Shown one piece after another: positions 1-8,338 of a DNA stretch of 64,000 nucleotides (positions within the stretch are counted from its first letter, which is position 1; every line of letters starts with the position of its first letter). A model generated the notes under the pieces. It ran no database searches and was not told the origin of the DNA. It worked only from the letters and a program-made list of their open reading frames with translations. Both the position numbers and the translations under genes were made by a program. The stretch covers positions 84,955-148,954 of the forward strand of contig NZ_MIEK01000045.1 of NCBI RefSeq assembly GCF_001742285.1, given 5' to 3'. Origin of the DNA: Enterococcus rivorum (lineage in GTDB: Bacteria; Bacillota; Bacilli; Lactobacillales; Enterococcaceae).

Positions 1-1
1 A

Positions 2-274
2 GGTCGAAAAATGCAAGGAAGCTTATCTGATTTGAGAGAAGACCTGCAAAGAGGATACAGGGAATTAAGCATGTTACATGAAGAGGATATCTATGAAGGA
101 GATCGTGAAAGTCTTCGGCTACAAAGAGAAAATGAAGCGCAAGAGCAACTGTTTCGGCATCGTTTAGAAGAAATGGACGAACAAATCTCAGAAGAATATC
201 AGTCAGAAGTCAGAAAAATAGAGAATGAAAAAGAAGAATTATACCGAAAAAGGGGTGATATTCCTTGGGATTAA
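2..274 (+). CDS. LXG-associated helical protein, Lap2-like (DUF3958-type), 5' end outside window
   Basis: The frame is open from the first bases, so the true N-terminus lies outside the window. The visible 90 residues are almost entirely charged and helical, rich in Glu, Gln, Arg and Lys, as expected for a coiled-coil or helical hairpin. It ends ten bases inside the LXG toxin gene, the same arrangement as the better-preserved protein at 14224-14583. Known Lap2-family proteins bind the LXG domain and help deliver the toxin to the type VII secretion machine. That role is inferred here from composition and position; no catalytic motif is visible. Confidence 0.65.
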   Translation, partial: GRKMQGSLSDLREDLQRGYRELSMLHEEDIYEGDRESLRLQRENEAQEQLFRHRLEEMDEQISEEYQSEVRKIENEKEELYRKRGDIPWD

Positions 275-1776
275 TCTATTCGAGTTCCGATTCCAGTAGC
301 CTAATCAATGGGCTAAAAGCAAATCTGAACAGCGGGAAAGAGGTAACGGAACAATTAAAGTCAGGCAGTCAAAAAGTGATTTCCGCTGTCAATGGAAAAA
401 CGTTATCAGGAGCAGCTTATACGGCTGGAAAAGGATTATTTAGTGAATTAATTCTTCCTACTATTAGTAAGGTAACTACAGCAATCGATAATGTAGAGCA
501 AGAATTACAGCAATATACAGCTGCTAACGGTAAGATAGCTGGCGAAGGAAATTTAGATGAAGATAAATTGAATCAGCAAATAACAATCAAAAAATCAATG
601 AAAGCTTCTGTGGAAGCATCAGCAGCAGTCGCAAGAGCGTTGTCACGAATGAATCCAGTGGCTAACATTCTAGATTCCTTGTTAAACATTCAGAAAAATT
701 TGAATCAGATGGCGGATAGCTTAGAAGAGGACATTCGAGAATTAGAGGATAAGCTAGAAAAGTTAAGAGAATTTTCGGCAGAGACAAGTGGTCTATTTAC
801 GAATAGCTTAAGTGATATGAAGTTAGCAATGCAAGGCATTCTTGTCTTGAATAACACAATCGTAAATAAAGATGGAACGTATCAATTACCAGTGGGTACA
901 GATATTCATTGGTTTAAACAATTAAAAAAACAGAGTGAGCTTGATCGAATCATTGGTAAGGAGAGACCGCCGAATGTGGGGAATCGAGAATACAAACTAA
1001 TTGATTTAGGATATGGTAAAATATGGTGTTGGGTTGAAAAAGGGAAAAATGTTGCGACAGCAGAAGATGTTAGAGTGACACTAGCTTATAATGAATGGCT
1101 AAGCCGAATGGTGGATAAATATGGATTGAGTTTCATTCAAGGTGAACGTCCAAAAGGCATAGATGAATTATTCTATGAACAAAACGCTACCTTAATAAAG
1201 GAGTTAGCAACAGGGATTGATAGTGTAACCGGAAAGAAATTAAGCACTGCCGAAAAACTTGGGAAAGCATCCTTATTAGCAAATGGAATGATTACAATCG
1301 GTGTAATGGTAAAGGGTGTTCTCAATGTAGGAAAAACACAAAATCCTAAGTCTGTTAAACCCAATAAGAAAGCCAGTGGGGCTAATGTTCCAAATCCAGA
1401 TTTGGGGGTCGTTCAATCAAGAGTTAATGTAGCAAATGGAAGAACTAGATTTACTCCAACGAGACCCTCGACAGGAAAACCAGTATCGGCGGGATTCGAA
1501 CATGTGCTAGATGGACATTTTAATCGACCTATTGCGAATAGTCGTTCTATTTTTTCTATAACAGCAGATAAATTGAAACAGGTATTGCAATCTCCAAATG
1601 TTGTTAAGTCAACAGTTATGGATATGTCTGGAGGACAATATAAAAGAATTGTTGATACAGGAGAGATAATTGGAAATACAGCATTAAAACACGGTGGTAA
1701 TCCTACTAGCTGGATTGAAGTTATTACGGATAGAGCGGGAAATCTAATTACTACTTATCCAGTTCCAAAACCTTAA
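265..1776 (+). CDS. LXG-domain polymorphic toxin (type VII secretion substrate)
   Basis: This 503-residue protein starts at TTG, overlapping the upstream Lap2-like gene; the opening residues MGLIYSSSDS are typical of the LXG family. Residues 1-200 form the helical LXG targeting domain, followed by a linker, a hydrophobic Gly/Ile/Val stretch near 355-365, and a C-terminal tip from about 400. The tip contains FEHVLDGHF, conserved-looking Arg residues, and ends in TTYPVPKP. Spaced histidines plus a terminal T-x-x-P resemble small RNase-type toxin tips of the colicin D/EndoU-like class, but that assignment is tentative. The next gene is the likely immunity gene. Secretion to neighbouring cells by contact is inferred from the family. 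Confidence 0.85.
   Translation: MGLIYSSSDSSSLINGLKANLNSGKEVTEQLKSGSQKVISAVNGKTLSGAAYTAGKGLFSELILPTISKVTTAIDNVEQELQQYTAANGKIAGEGNLDEDKLNQQITIKKSMKASVEASAAVARALSRMNPVANILDSLLNIQKNLNQMADSLEEDIRELEDKLEKLREFSAETSGLFTNSLSDMKLAMQGILVLNNTIVNKDGTYQLPVGTDIHWFKQLKKQSELDRIIGKERPPNVGNREYKLIDLGYGKIWCWVEKGKNVATAEDVRVTLAYNEWLSRMVDKYGLSFIQGERPKGIDELFYEQNATLIKELATGIDSVTGKKLSTAEKLGKASLLANGMITIGVMVKGVLNVGKTQNPKSVKPNKKASGANVPNPDLGVVQSRVNVANGRTRFTPTRPSTGKPVSAGFEHVLDGHFNRPIANSRSIFSITADKLKQVLQSPNVVKSTVMDMSGGQYKRIVDTGEIIGNTALKHGGNPTSWIEVITDRAGNLITTYPVPKP
598..836 (+). repeat. LXG segment, copy 1 of a direct repeat
   Basis: These 239 bases inside the LXG toxin are nearly identical to 3078-3316. Similarity starts at the codon for an internal Met and stops just after the residues KLAMQG, where the two toxins diverge. 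The block is the homology through which alternative tips could be exchanged. Confidence 0.9.
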
Positions 1777-1797
1777 AGGTATTATATGGAGGTAAAT

Positions 1798-2310
1798 ATG
1801 AGCGAAGAATTGATTAATGAAAAACTATTAAAAGATTATTACGAAATTTTTAATGATTCCGAAAAATTGAAAGATTTTTCTAGTTATTATAGAGCGTTAG
1901 TACAAATTGTTAAAAGGTACCCTTTAGAATTTACAGATGAAGTTAGAGACGAATGGGGATTAAATGAACTTCTTAGTATTGAAGAAAAGAAGTATATAGT
2001 TGACAAGCCTGATATTTGTTTAAATATGGAAAAGAAACGTCTGGTAAGAAATTATGAAAATATTGATACGTTAGCTATGGCTATTAGAGATACTTTATGG
2101 GATATGGTTACTGTGTATTCAGGAAAAGACTGTCCGATAACTCCAAATGATGAGTTGAGATATATTAAAATAGTTTATAAAGATAATTCTGATAAGATAC
2201 TTTTAGAGTGTGCAGGATGTGGATGGACAGAAGATATTAATGGGAACGAGTATACTGGACCTGTTGGGAAAGTATTTCCTGTTAAGAAAGATGAAATTGA
2301 AAATATATAA
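1798..2310 (+). CDS. Putative immunity protein for the upstream LXG toxin
   Basis: I place the start at the ATG at 1798 because GGAGG lies five bases before it; an ATG 12 bases upstream would put that site inside the gene. The protein has 170 residues, is acidic and soluble, and shows no signal peptide or membrane segment. A CAGCGW segment near the C-terminus could bind a metal or form a structural turn. Its position 21 bases after the toxin stop is the normal place for a cognate immunity gene, and a cytosolic antidote would suit a cytosolic nuclease tip. I do not recognise the family. Confidence 0.6.
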   Translation: MSEELINEKLLKDYYEIFNDSEKLKDFSSYYRALVQIVKRYPLEFTDEVRDEWGLNELLSIEEKKYIVDKPDICLNMEKKRLVRNYENIDTLAMAIRDTLWDMVTVYSGKDCPITPNDELRYIKIVYKDNSDKILLECAGCGWTEDINGNEYTGPVGKVFPVKKDEIENI

Positions 2311-2319
2311 AATAATAAA

Positions 2320-2361
2320 AAGGCACTTTACTATCTGATTGGCGTCGGATAGTAAAGCCTT
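2320..2361. terminator. Hairpin after the immunity gene
   Basis: A ten-base perfect stem (2326-2335 with 2348-2357), extended by four pairs beyond a small bulge, lies ten bases after the stop codon. The T-rich tail is on the minus strand, so it would terminate leftward transcription better than rightward. Confidence 0.4.
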
Positions 2362-2501
2362 GATGGTAAGGGTAATCTCACTAATCAAGTTGACAAAAGC
2401 TAGCTGTATTTATTGTACAAAAATTCAGAGGACATTTCTAGTCTTTTCGAATGTTTCTTAAATGTACAATCATTTCAGCTAGAAAATGTAAAAGTTATTG
2501 A

Positions 2502-2541
2502 AACGGTATTAGTGAGGGAATAATCACTGATACCGTTTTTT
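2502..2541 (+). terminator. Rho-independent terminator
   Basis: The arms at 2502-2515 and 2523-2536 form a 14-base stem with one mismatch or wobble, directly followed by six T. It is a strong rightward terminator and probably closes the first toxin-immunity transcript. Confidence 0.75.
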
Positions 2542-2576
2542 CGTATATCAAAATAAATTTCAAAGGATAATGAACA

Positions 2577-2901
2577 ATGATTTTAACAGAAAAGAACCAG
2601 CCAATTAAGGAAATTACACATCAAGACATTTACAATCTATATGACTTGTGGGAGCGACTTCAATCATGGCAAGAAATAGGTATATACGTATTTCTCTGAT
2701 AAAACAACGCCCGTCAATAAACAACAGATTGTTCGGAAATACTATGCCTGTTCGAAGGTTTTTAGCTTGTTTTATCATGATTTTCATCAGTCTATGAGTA
2801 AAATAGAAGAATTATTAGAAGAATTGCGTAATCGTAAGAAGGTTTTATGGAATAAAAATGCTATTTTACTAGATTCTGAGGGTGAAGTAAAAAAGGTTTG
2901 A
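2577..2901 (+). pseudogene. Frameshifted small ORF of unknown family
   Basis: An ATG with AAGGAT upstream opens a frame encoding MILTEKNQPIKEITHQDI and stops at about 2698. A second frame from about 2675 continues with a helical, Lys- and Glu-rich sequence (TPVNKQQIVRKYYACSKVF and onward) to a stop at 2901. Joining the two by a frameshift near 2675 gives a plausible protein of about 105 residues, so I read this as one gene broken by an indel. It sits in the debris between toxin cassettes. I do not recognise the family. Confidence 0.4.
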
Positions 2902-2930
2902 AAGAACAAATTTAAATACTAAAGCCAACG

Positions 2931-3022
2931 GTAGGCATGTTACGCTAAAAAAGCTCGAGGAACTGACTAAGGTGTTAGCTATTTTGTGAGTTTCTCGGGC
3001 ACTGACAAACATACATGCCTAC
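2931..3022 (+). ncRNA. Nested inverted repeat, possible structured RNA
   Basis: An outer perfect ten-base inverted repeat (2931-2940 with 3013-3022) encloses a second stem of 12 pairs (2953-2964 with 2989-3000). Two of the inner pairs are G-U, which suits RNA rather than a DNA palindrome. No T-run follows, so it is not an ordinary terminator. It may be an RNA, a recombination hairpin or an element end. Confidence 0.35.
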
Positions 3023-3077
3023 TAATAAAAGTCAATGGCGATGAAATCGACGAAGTGAACCATTTACTTATATTAGA

Positions 3078-3316
3078 ATGAAAGCTTCTGTGGAAACATC
3101 GGCAGCGGTCGCAAGAGCGTTATCTCGAATGAATCCAGTGGCTAATATTCTAGATTCATTGTTAAACATTCAGAAAAATTTGAATCAGATGGCGGAGAGT
3201 TTAGAAGGGGACATTCGTGAACTAGAGGATAAGCTAGAAAAGTTAAGAGAATTTTCGGCAGAGACAAGCGGTCTATTTACGAACAGCCTAAGTGATATGA
3301 AGTTAGCAATGCAAGG
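3078..3316 (+). repeat. LXG segment, copy 2 of a direct repeat
   Basis: Near-identical to 598-836. The copy begins exactly at the ATG of the displaced cassette, which shows that this cassette arose from, or can recombine with, a full LXG gene. Confidence 0.9.
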
Positions 3317-4403
3317 TGTAGCGGTATTGAATATCACTGTTGCTAATCCTGATGGAACATATAGTTTTCCAGAAGGATTTGATAAAAGTTGGTTTGATAA
3401 AATTAAATCGAAGAGTGAACTTGAAAAATCAGAAGAAAAAGCAATTCAAGCATCGTTGAAACAATTTAATGATTTGTATGCAAAAAATCCTGCAGCTGCG
3501 ATAAAAAAAGTGAAAAATAATGACCGATTGCTAGGATACATTCTTTCAGCATTAGATTCGGGTAAATTACCTGAAAAAGCAGAAGAAGCAATATTAGGCA
3601 TTTTTATTGCACAAGAAACATGGAGTGTTTTACCTAAAAAACTAGCTAGTGACGTTTTAAACAGTCCGAAATTTGGTCTTTATTTGAGTAAAGCATCGTA
3701 TGAAACACAAGCAGCCGTATATGGTGCGTTAATCAAATTAAGTGATAAAGGTTGGGATGTTTTAGCTCCTATTGGAAATGTGACGAATATACTGTCAAAA
3801 TCGTCAGCAGGTGAAAAACTGATTGCTGGAAGTAAAATTGCTTTCAATAAATTTAACAAATTGAAACCAGTTGCTGAGTTTTTGAAAAAACATAAAATGG
3901 CTACAGAGGTTGTTTCTGTTGTAGGAGACGGGTTCACAGTTAGTAGCTTAGCCTATAAAGAATATATTAATCCTAAAAGCCCAGCATATGGAGATGTAAG
4001 TAAAGCCTTATATGGTGGAGAAAATATATTCTTTATAGAAGCAGGACCTCTAGAGGGAGCTCAGTATGGCGGACCAGTAGGTGCATTTTTTGGAACGGCT
4101 AATTACTTTGCTCAAGGTGGAGGGTTATCTGATATTTATGGGGTAAATAAAATTCCATACGTTAAAGATGTTTTGAACTGGGTAGATGATAAACATACAT
4201 TTTTAAATGAAGAAGATAAAAGGAATTGGATAAATGAGCAGTATGATATTTATGAAAAACGGCATGAAGGATTAAAAAATGGTGATTATTCAGGGTTCAA
4301 AATACCAAATAGTGAATATAAACCTGGAGTTCCATCGCATTCTGGTAGCTCTAATTTCAATCCTAATACAAACAATAACATATTTCCAAATGGAGGAAAT
4401 TAA
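3078..4403 (+). CDS. Displaced LXG toxin cassette (truncated LXG plus C-terminal toxin region)
   Basis: The frame encodes 441 residues. The first 80 match residues 112-191 of the complete LXG toxin at 265-1776; then the sequence diverges into a different central and tip region. No ribosome binding site precedes the ATG, and the N-terminal third of the LXG domain is missing. It is therefore probably a silent cassette that becomes a toxin only after recombination with a full LXG gene. The tip is Gly-rich (GGPVGAFFGTANYF near residue 330) and ends in an Asn/Gly/Ser-rich tail. The next gene, two bases on, is a polytopic membrane protein likely to be its immunity partner. The activity of the tip is not evident. 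Confidence 0.65.
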   Translation: MKASVETSAAVARALSRMNPVANILDSLLNIQKNLNQMAESLEGDIRELEDKLEKLREFSAETSGLFTNSLSDMKLAMQGVAVLNITVANPDGTYSFPEGFDKSWFDKIKSKSELEKSEEKAIQASLKQFNDLYAKNPAAAIKKVKNNDRLLGYILSALDSGKLPEKAEEAILGIFIAQETWSVLPKKLASDVLNSPKFGLYLSKASYETQAAVYGALIKLSDKGWDVLAPIGNVTNILSKSSAGEKLIAGSKIAFNKFNKLKPVAEFLKKHKMATEVVSVVGDGFTVSSLAYKEYINPKSPAYGDVSKALYGGENIFFIEAGPLEGAQYGGPVGAFFGTANYFAQGGGLSDIYGVNKIPYVKDVLNWVDDKHTFLNEEDKRNWINEQYDIYEKRHEGLKNGDYSGFKIPNSEYKPGVPSHSGSSNFNPNTNNNIFPNGGN

Positions 4404-4405
4404 GT

Positions 4406-5254
4406 ATGATGTTGAAAATTAAGAATAAAAGTAATGAATATTTAGATTCCATATCCCTTAAGGAAGCCAATGACAATATTTATTTTGAAGACATCGAGTT
4501 TGCAATGAATGGTAAAGGCAATCAAAAATTTTCTATAGGCACAAAAAAATTAGTCGTTTTTTTAGTAGGTGTATTTATACCTATATCAATGATAATAAGC
4601 TTGATAACAGATAGAGTGAAAGTAGGGAATTTTCTTCCACAAACTATTCTAGCTGTTTTCCTAGAGCTATTGATAGTAAGTTTTATGGTATATCAATTTT
4701 ATAAATCAAGTCGTACGGTTTTGAAATATTGGGAATATGAAGAAGTCAGCTACACTATAGTGAAATCAGCATACATATCTTTGTTTGTGATGGGCTATGG
4801 TATGGATGAAGGCAATTATATAGTTCCTTTCTTGGTAGTTACTACTTGTATTTTAGTTTTTCTATTTTTTTATTTTAAGGTAGAAGAGAACATGGTCGTA
4901 GAAGAAATTAATAAAATTTTCAACAGAGAATATAAAACGTCTAAGACAATGAGTATTATGATAAAAATTTCTGGAGTAGTAGCATTTTTGATTTTAATCG
5001 CCATGCAATTTTATCGATTAAATAAATGGTGGATACAGGATTCTATCGTGAACGACTCAACAAATCAAACTAGTTTGATTGATGACTTAACAGGAATATT
5101 TTTAGGTATACCTATTTTATTGCTGATAACATTGATACCTACTTATTTTTTGTTTAAACCAAAATCTTATGTTAAAACAAAAATAATTAAAAAATATGCT
5201 GAAGAATTTAGAGAAAGATATGACTATACAAAAAAACAGTGGTATGGAGAATAA
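4406..5254 (+). CDS. Polytopic membrane protein, putative immunity
   Basis: This 282-residue protein has about six hydrophobic segments (near residues 48-68, 75-95, 115-130, 138-155, 190-207 and 235-255). Its C-terminal tail, with the pattern KYAEEFRERYDYTKKQWY, also closes the protein at 5417-6169, and both share a membrane-edge RxNKWW motif. It lies two bases after the displaced toxin cassette. A membrane-resident immunity protein would fit a toxin that acts on the membrane. The role is inferred from position and paralogy only. Confidence 0.55.
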   Translation: MMLKIKNKSNEYLDSISLKEANDNIYFEDIEFAMNGKGNQKFSIGTKKLVVFLVGVFIPISMIISLITDRVKVGNFLPQTILAVFLELLIVSFMVYQFYKSSRTVLKYWEYEEVSYTIVKSAYISLFVMGYGMDEGNYIVPFLVVTTCILVFLFFYFKVEENMVVEEINKIFNREYKTSKTMSIMIKISGVVAFLILIAMQFYRLNKWWIQDSIVNDSTNQTSLIDDLTGIFLGIPILLLITLIPTYFLFKPKSYVKTKIIKKYAEEFRERYDYTKKQWYGE

Positions 5255-5279
5255 AAACTACCTTGATTAAAGGTGATAT

Positions 5280-5414
5280 GACTGTCTGGTCACACACGCT
5301 GTTTGGGTTGGGCTTATCTAAAAAAATGTAACTAAAATTAAAGAAGACTGGTTTGGAAAACAAGATGGGCGTGTAGATACGGGCGACTTTAACAATGGGC
5401 TACCAGGGTGGTAA
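5280..5414 (+). pseudogene. Remnant of a toxin C-terminal tip
   Basis: One frame reads through this gap with a single internal stop at 5319 and ends in the residues GDFNNGLPGW just before the next gene. It has no start and no LXG part. The position directly before a second membrane immunity protein suggests the last surviving piece of its partner toxin. Confidence 0.4.
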
Positions 5415-5416
5415 AT

Positions 5417-6169
5417 ATGCAAGAAATTTGTTTCATAGAAGCAAAACAGAAAATAAGCTATGATGAAATTGAAGGAATTGTGAATAATAAAGATACAGCA
5501 TCAAATAAAGCTAAAATACTAGGCAGTTTTTTGTTGGCAGTATTAGTAAGCTTACCTTCGACAAATTATTATGGCATATTTTCAGTGTGTTCTATTCTTT
5601 TGTTAGGCATTATATTTTTTAAATATGTGACTTCTAATAGCTTATTTAAAAAATTAAGTTATAATACTGTGATGTACGCATTGTGGCAAACAGGAACCAT
5701 TTTTTTTCTGACAGTCTTTTTGTATGTGAAGACAGATAAATATCATGTATTTCCAATTTTATATGTATTTGTGTCATATATGATAGCTTATTATGTCATT
5801 CGCAATAAAACTACTAATTTGCTAAAAGTTGAGTATGGGATTCCTTTGAAAAATAATTATGCAGGACCGTTGACGAACAAAATTTCTAGATTATTACAAG
5901 TTTTTTTAGCTATAGTTATAGCAGGAAGTATTCTTTATAGAACAAACAAATGGTGGTTGATGAATCTAGAGGTATCTTCTGCTGATGCTTCTATATTAGA
6001 ATATATTATTTGGGGTGTTGGTTTAATTGTTTTACTAATTGGTTTAACGTTACTACCTACGTTGATTTTTTCTCCAGATAAGTATATCAAGAATAAATTG
6101 CTACAAAAATATTCAGAAGAATTTAGAAATCTTTATGGATACACAGAAAAAGAATGGTATGAAGAATAA
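5417..6169 (+). CDS. Polytopic membrane protein, putative orphan immunity (paralogue of the 4406 gene)
   Basis: The start is set at the ATG at 5417, six bases after a GGGTGG site. The 250 residues contain about six hydrophobic helices. The stretch LYRTNKWWL and the ending KYSEEFRNLYGYTEKEWYEE align with the preceding membrane protein, so the two are clear paralogues. Only a decayed toxin tip is left in front of it, so it may be kept as an orphan immunity protein against non-kin toxins. Confidence 0.55.
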   Translation: MQEICFIEAKQKISYDEIEGIVNNKDTASNKAKILGSFLLAVLVSLPSTNYYGIFSVCSILLLGIIFFKYVTSNSLFKKLSYNTVMYALWQTGTIFFLTVFLYVKTDKYHVFPILYVFVSYMIAYYVIRNKTTNLLKVEYGIPLKNNYAGPLTNKISRLLQVFLAIVIAGSILYRTNKWWLMNLEVSSADASILEYIIWGVGLIVLLIGLTLLPTLIFSPDKYIKNKLLQKYSEEFRNLYGYTEKEWYEE

Positions 6170-6271
6170 AGAATATTCTATAGCTACCTGTGAGGATTAA
6201 AAAGTATTAATAACATAACTCACAAGTATACTTGCTATCAGGATAATTTTCTAAATTAATCGAGACGAAAA

Positions 6272-6440
6272 GAAAAATAACTATATATTATTACCATGAG
6301 AGTCAATTGCTTCGCTGCAATTGGCTCTTTTTTGTGTTGCCAAAAATAAGGAAGGAGGAATGAAAACAATGTTTGAAAAAAATGACAATCGCTATCTAAC
6401 AAAAGGAGTCAATGAACAACTACCAAAAGAAATTCAAGTC
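6272..6440 (+). repeat. Direct repeat flanking the accessory block, copy 1
   Basis: About 170 bases covering a terminator, a strong ribosome binding site and the first codons of a DUF960 gene reappear with scattered substitutions at 23064-23232. Here the DUF960 gene is complete; in the second copy it is cut short. Confidence 0.85.
6299..6333 (+). terminator. Rho-independent terminator
   Basis: A 12-pair stem (6299-6310 with 6317-6328, one G-U pair) with a TTCGCT loop is followed by T6. It separates the toxin cassettes from the DUF960 operon. Confidence 0.85.
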
Positions 6441-6689
6441 TATTGTTGGCAGTTGATTGACCAGAAAAGGAAAGAAGCAGAAACGAAACTGGATTACCTA
6501 CAAATTTTTGAGTTTAACCGAGATGAACAACGTCAAGCCGTTGAAGTGATTTATCGACAAGAAGAACCATTTTTCATCACCTATCATGAATACAAAATCA
6601 CAAATTCATTATCAAATTTTCAAGTGAAGAAGCTTTGGGTAATTGACGATGGCACCAATCAGACCATGTTACTACCAGAGGAATATTGA
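6360..6689 (+). CDS. DUF960 family protein
   Basis: The start at 6360 follows AAGGAGG by two to three bases; an in-frame TTG upstream lies inside the terminator and is discarded. The protein has 109 residues. The pattern RYLTKGVNEQLP near the start, DYLQIF in the middle, and WVIDDG with a terminal MLLPEEY fits my memory of the DUF960 family, which is common on phages, plasmids and integrative elements of Firmicutes and has no known function. It is followed by radC, a usual neighbour on mobile DNA. A truncated second copy exists at 23152. Confidence 0.75.
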   Translation: MKTMFEKNDNRYLTKGVNEQLPKEIQVYCWQLIDQKRKEAETKLDYLQIFEFNRDEQRQAVEVIYRQEEPFFITYHEYKITNSLSNFQVKKLWVIDDGTNQTMLLPEEY

Positions 6690-6738
6690 GAGGCTTTCAC
6701 TATAAAAGAGAACAATTAAGAAGGAGGGGAAGTGTGTC

Positions 6739-7197
6739 ATGGAAGGCAATCAACCAAGAAAAAGAGTGTCCATTATTAGTGTCGAGCTAGTAAAAGAAAG
6801 TAGCTTTTTATACAAAAGCCGTCACTGTTCCTCGCCAGAAGCAGCCTATGAATTATTTGCCCCATTTGTTGAGAAGAAAGATCGTGAACATCTCGTCGTG
6901 GCAGGATTGAATACCAAAGCAGAACCTACGATGATTCATGTCGCGCATATTGGTACAGTGAACCAATCCATTGCGATGCCTAGAGAAATTTTAAAACCGC
7001 TACTCCTATCCAATAGTGTTGCTTGCATTGTCTGTCATAATCATCCCAGCGGTCATGTCGAACCATCTGAAACGGATATTGCATTCACAAGAAAACTGAA
7101 TGAGGCCTGTGAACTATTAAACATTACACTACAAGATCATCTTATTATTGGAAGTAATGGCGACTACTATTCATTTCGTTCAGAAGGATACTTATAA
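6739..7197 (+). CDS. radC: RadC/JAB-domain protein
   Basis: The 152 residues form the JAB/MPN-type domain of the RadC family. The metal-site motif is complete: HNHPSG near residues 98-103, followed by PSETD, with a paired Glu upstream. It lacks the N-terminal helix-hairpin-helix part of chromosomal RadC, so it is the short mobile-element form. The start has AAGGAGGGG upstream. It is presumably a zinc-dependent hydrolase, but no substrate is known for the family. It lies between DUF960 and a recombinase fragment, probably remains of an integrated element. Confidence 0.85.
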   Translation: MEGNQPRKRVSIISVELVKESSFLYKSRHCSSPEAAYELFAPFVEKKDREHLVVAGLNTKAEPTMIHVAHIGTVNQSIAMPREILKPLLLSNSVACIVCHNHPSGHVEPSETDIAFTRKLNEACELLNITLQDHLIIGSNGDYYSFRSEGYL

Positions 7198-7245
7198 GTT
7201 TCATACGTTAGACCATCAAAATCAACTGTAAAGGAAGGAACATTC

Positions 7246-8076
7246 ATGTGTAGAATAAATCAAGCCATTCAATTATTAACGGAGCAACAGAGCATCAAAA
7301 CAGAAAAAGAAGAGTGGGGACAAGAATCCATCTTATTAATGAAGGAAGAGCTAGACGAAGAAACATTGCATAAAAAAGCTAAAGAGAAGTTACCTACTAT
7401 TACCTTAAAAGGTGGGATTAAGAAGCGAATTCGCTACTATTCTTGTTCGACTTTTAGAAACAAAGGAGCCAGTGTGTGTCATGCCAATTCCATTCGAGCC
7501 GATACCGCAGAAAGTTTCGTAGCAGAACGACTGAAAGAAATTGTCCGAGCCCCTCAAATTTTAGAACCTTTAGTTCGGCAGTTGAATGAGGAGCGACTGA
7601 ACCAGATACAGCCCTTAGAACAAGAACTAGCCGTTATTGCAATAGAACAAGAGGAATTATTGGCTAAAATAGCAAAATGGGAAGTGGTGCTGGAAGAAAA
7701 TCCAGAGTTGGTTGAAACCTTAATCGAACGGCTAAAGATACTCCGCACTCGTAAGAGTAACGATCAAAGACGAGAAAACGAGATTCTGCATTTCCTAAAA
7801 CACAAAGATCAACCCATTGAATTAAAAGATGTTCAAACTATCCTTCAAGGGATTGATGCCATGTTAGCAGGGCAAGAGAAAAAAGCCATCAAGGAGTTGT
7901 ATCGATTTTTCATTAAAAAGATTACTTTTGATAAAGAGACAAAAGACAATATTCAGATGACGATGGCATTTGATGAAAAAATGATTGCTCAATTGAACCA
8001 GTTGTACCAAGAAACCCTATCTCACTCGGATAGGGTTTTTTTCGTGATTCAGACAGCTTTTGAGCTCACTATTTAA
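7246..8076 (+). pseudogene. Chimeric remnant of a large serine recombinase (C-terminal part)
   Basis: From about residue 65 the sequence shows a zinc-ribbon-like pattern (YYSCSTF then VCHANSIRAD) followed by a long coiled coil and a C-terminal helical domain, typical of the C-terminal half of large serine recombinases. The catalytic resolvase domain is absent. The first 60 residues, with a good ribosome binding site, look like the start of a different small protein. I infer that a deletion fused two genes, leaving an inactive product. A terminator hairpin overlaps the last 20 codons, so the stop may also have shifted. Confidence 0.7.
8012..8042 (+). terminator. Rho-independent terminator inside the 3' end of the recombinase fragment
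   Basis: The stem 8012-8021 with 8029-8038 is perfect and is followed by T7 (8036-8042). It falls within the reading frame of the recombinase remnant, which suggests that the original gene ended earlier. Confidence 0.7.
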
Positions 8077-8102
8077 AGAATAGCATTACCTGTTATGAAA
8101 TC

Positions 8103-8148
8103 CATAACAAAGCCCTAGATAGTCGAAATATCTAGGGATAGTGTTATG
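8103..8148. repeat. Nested palindrome
   Basis: A seven-base outer inverted repeat (8103-8109 with 8142-8148) encloses a nine-base perfect stem (8113-8121 with 8129-8137). There is no T-run on either side. It stands at the edge of the recombinase remnant, so an old element end or attachment region is possible. Confidence 0.4.
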
Positions 8149-8338
8149 TAGGTGCGTAACAACTATTATGTTTGATAGAAAGAAAAATTTTGACTATATA
8201 TAGTTGTATTTTTTTTAGTTAGGTGGTAAAATCACTAAATAAGTATACTTTTGAAAAATATAATCGCTTATTTTAAAGCGTTCTTATTTTATTAGGTAGA
8301 CAAAAATATGGTTTTTTCTAAAAATAGGAGGTTGGAAA

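Noticed and set aside
6360..8076. Intact integrative conjugative element
   Set aside because: DUF960, radC and a recombinase piece are typical cargo, but no relaxase, coupling protein, conjugation gene or intact integrase is present.
8103..8148. Rho-independent terminator
   Set aside because: The stems are good but neither strand has a T-run; it is kept as a palindrome only.
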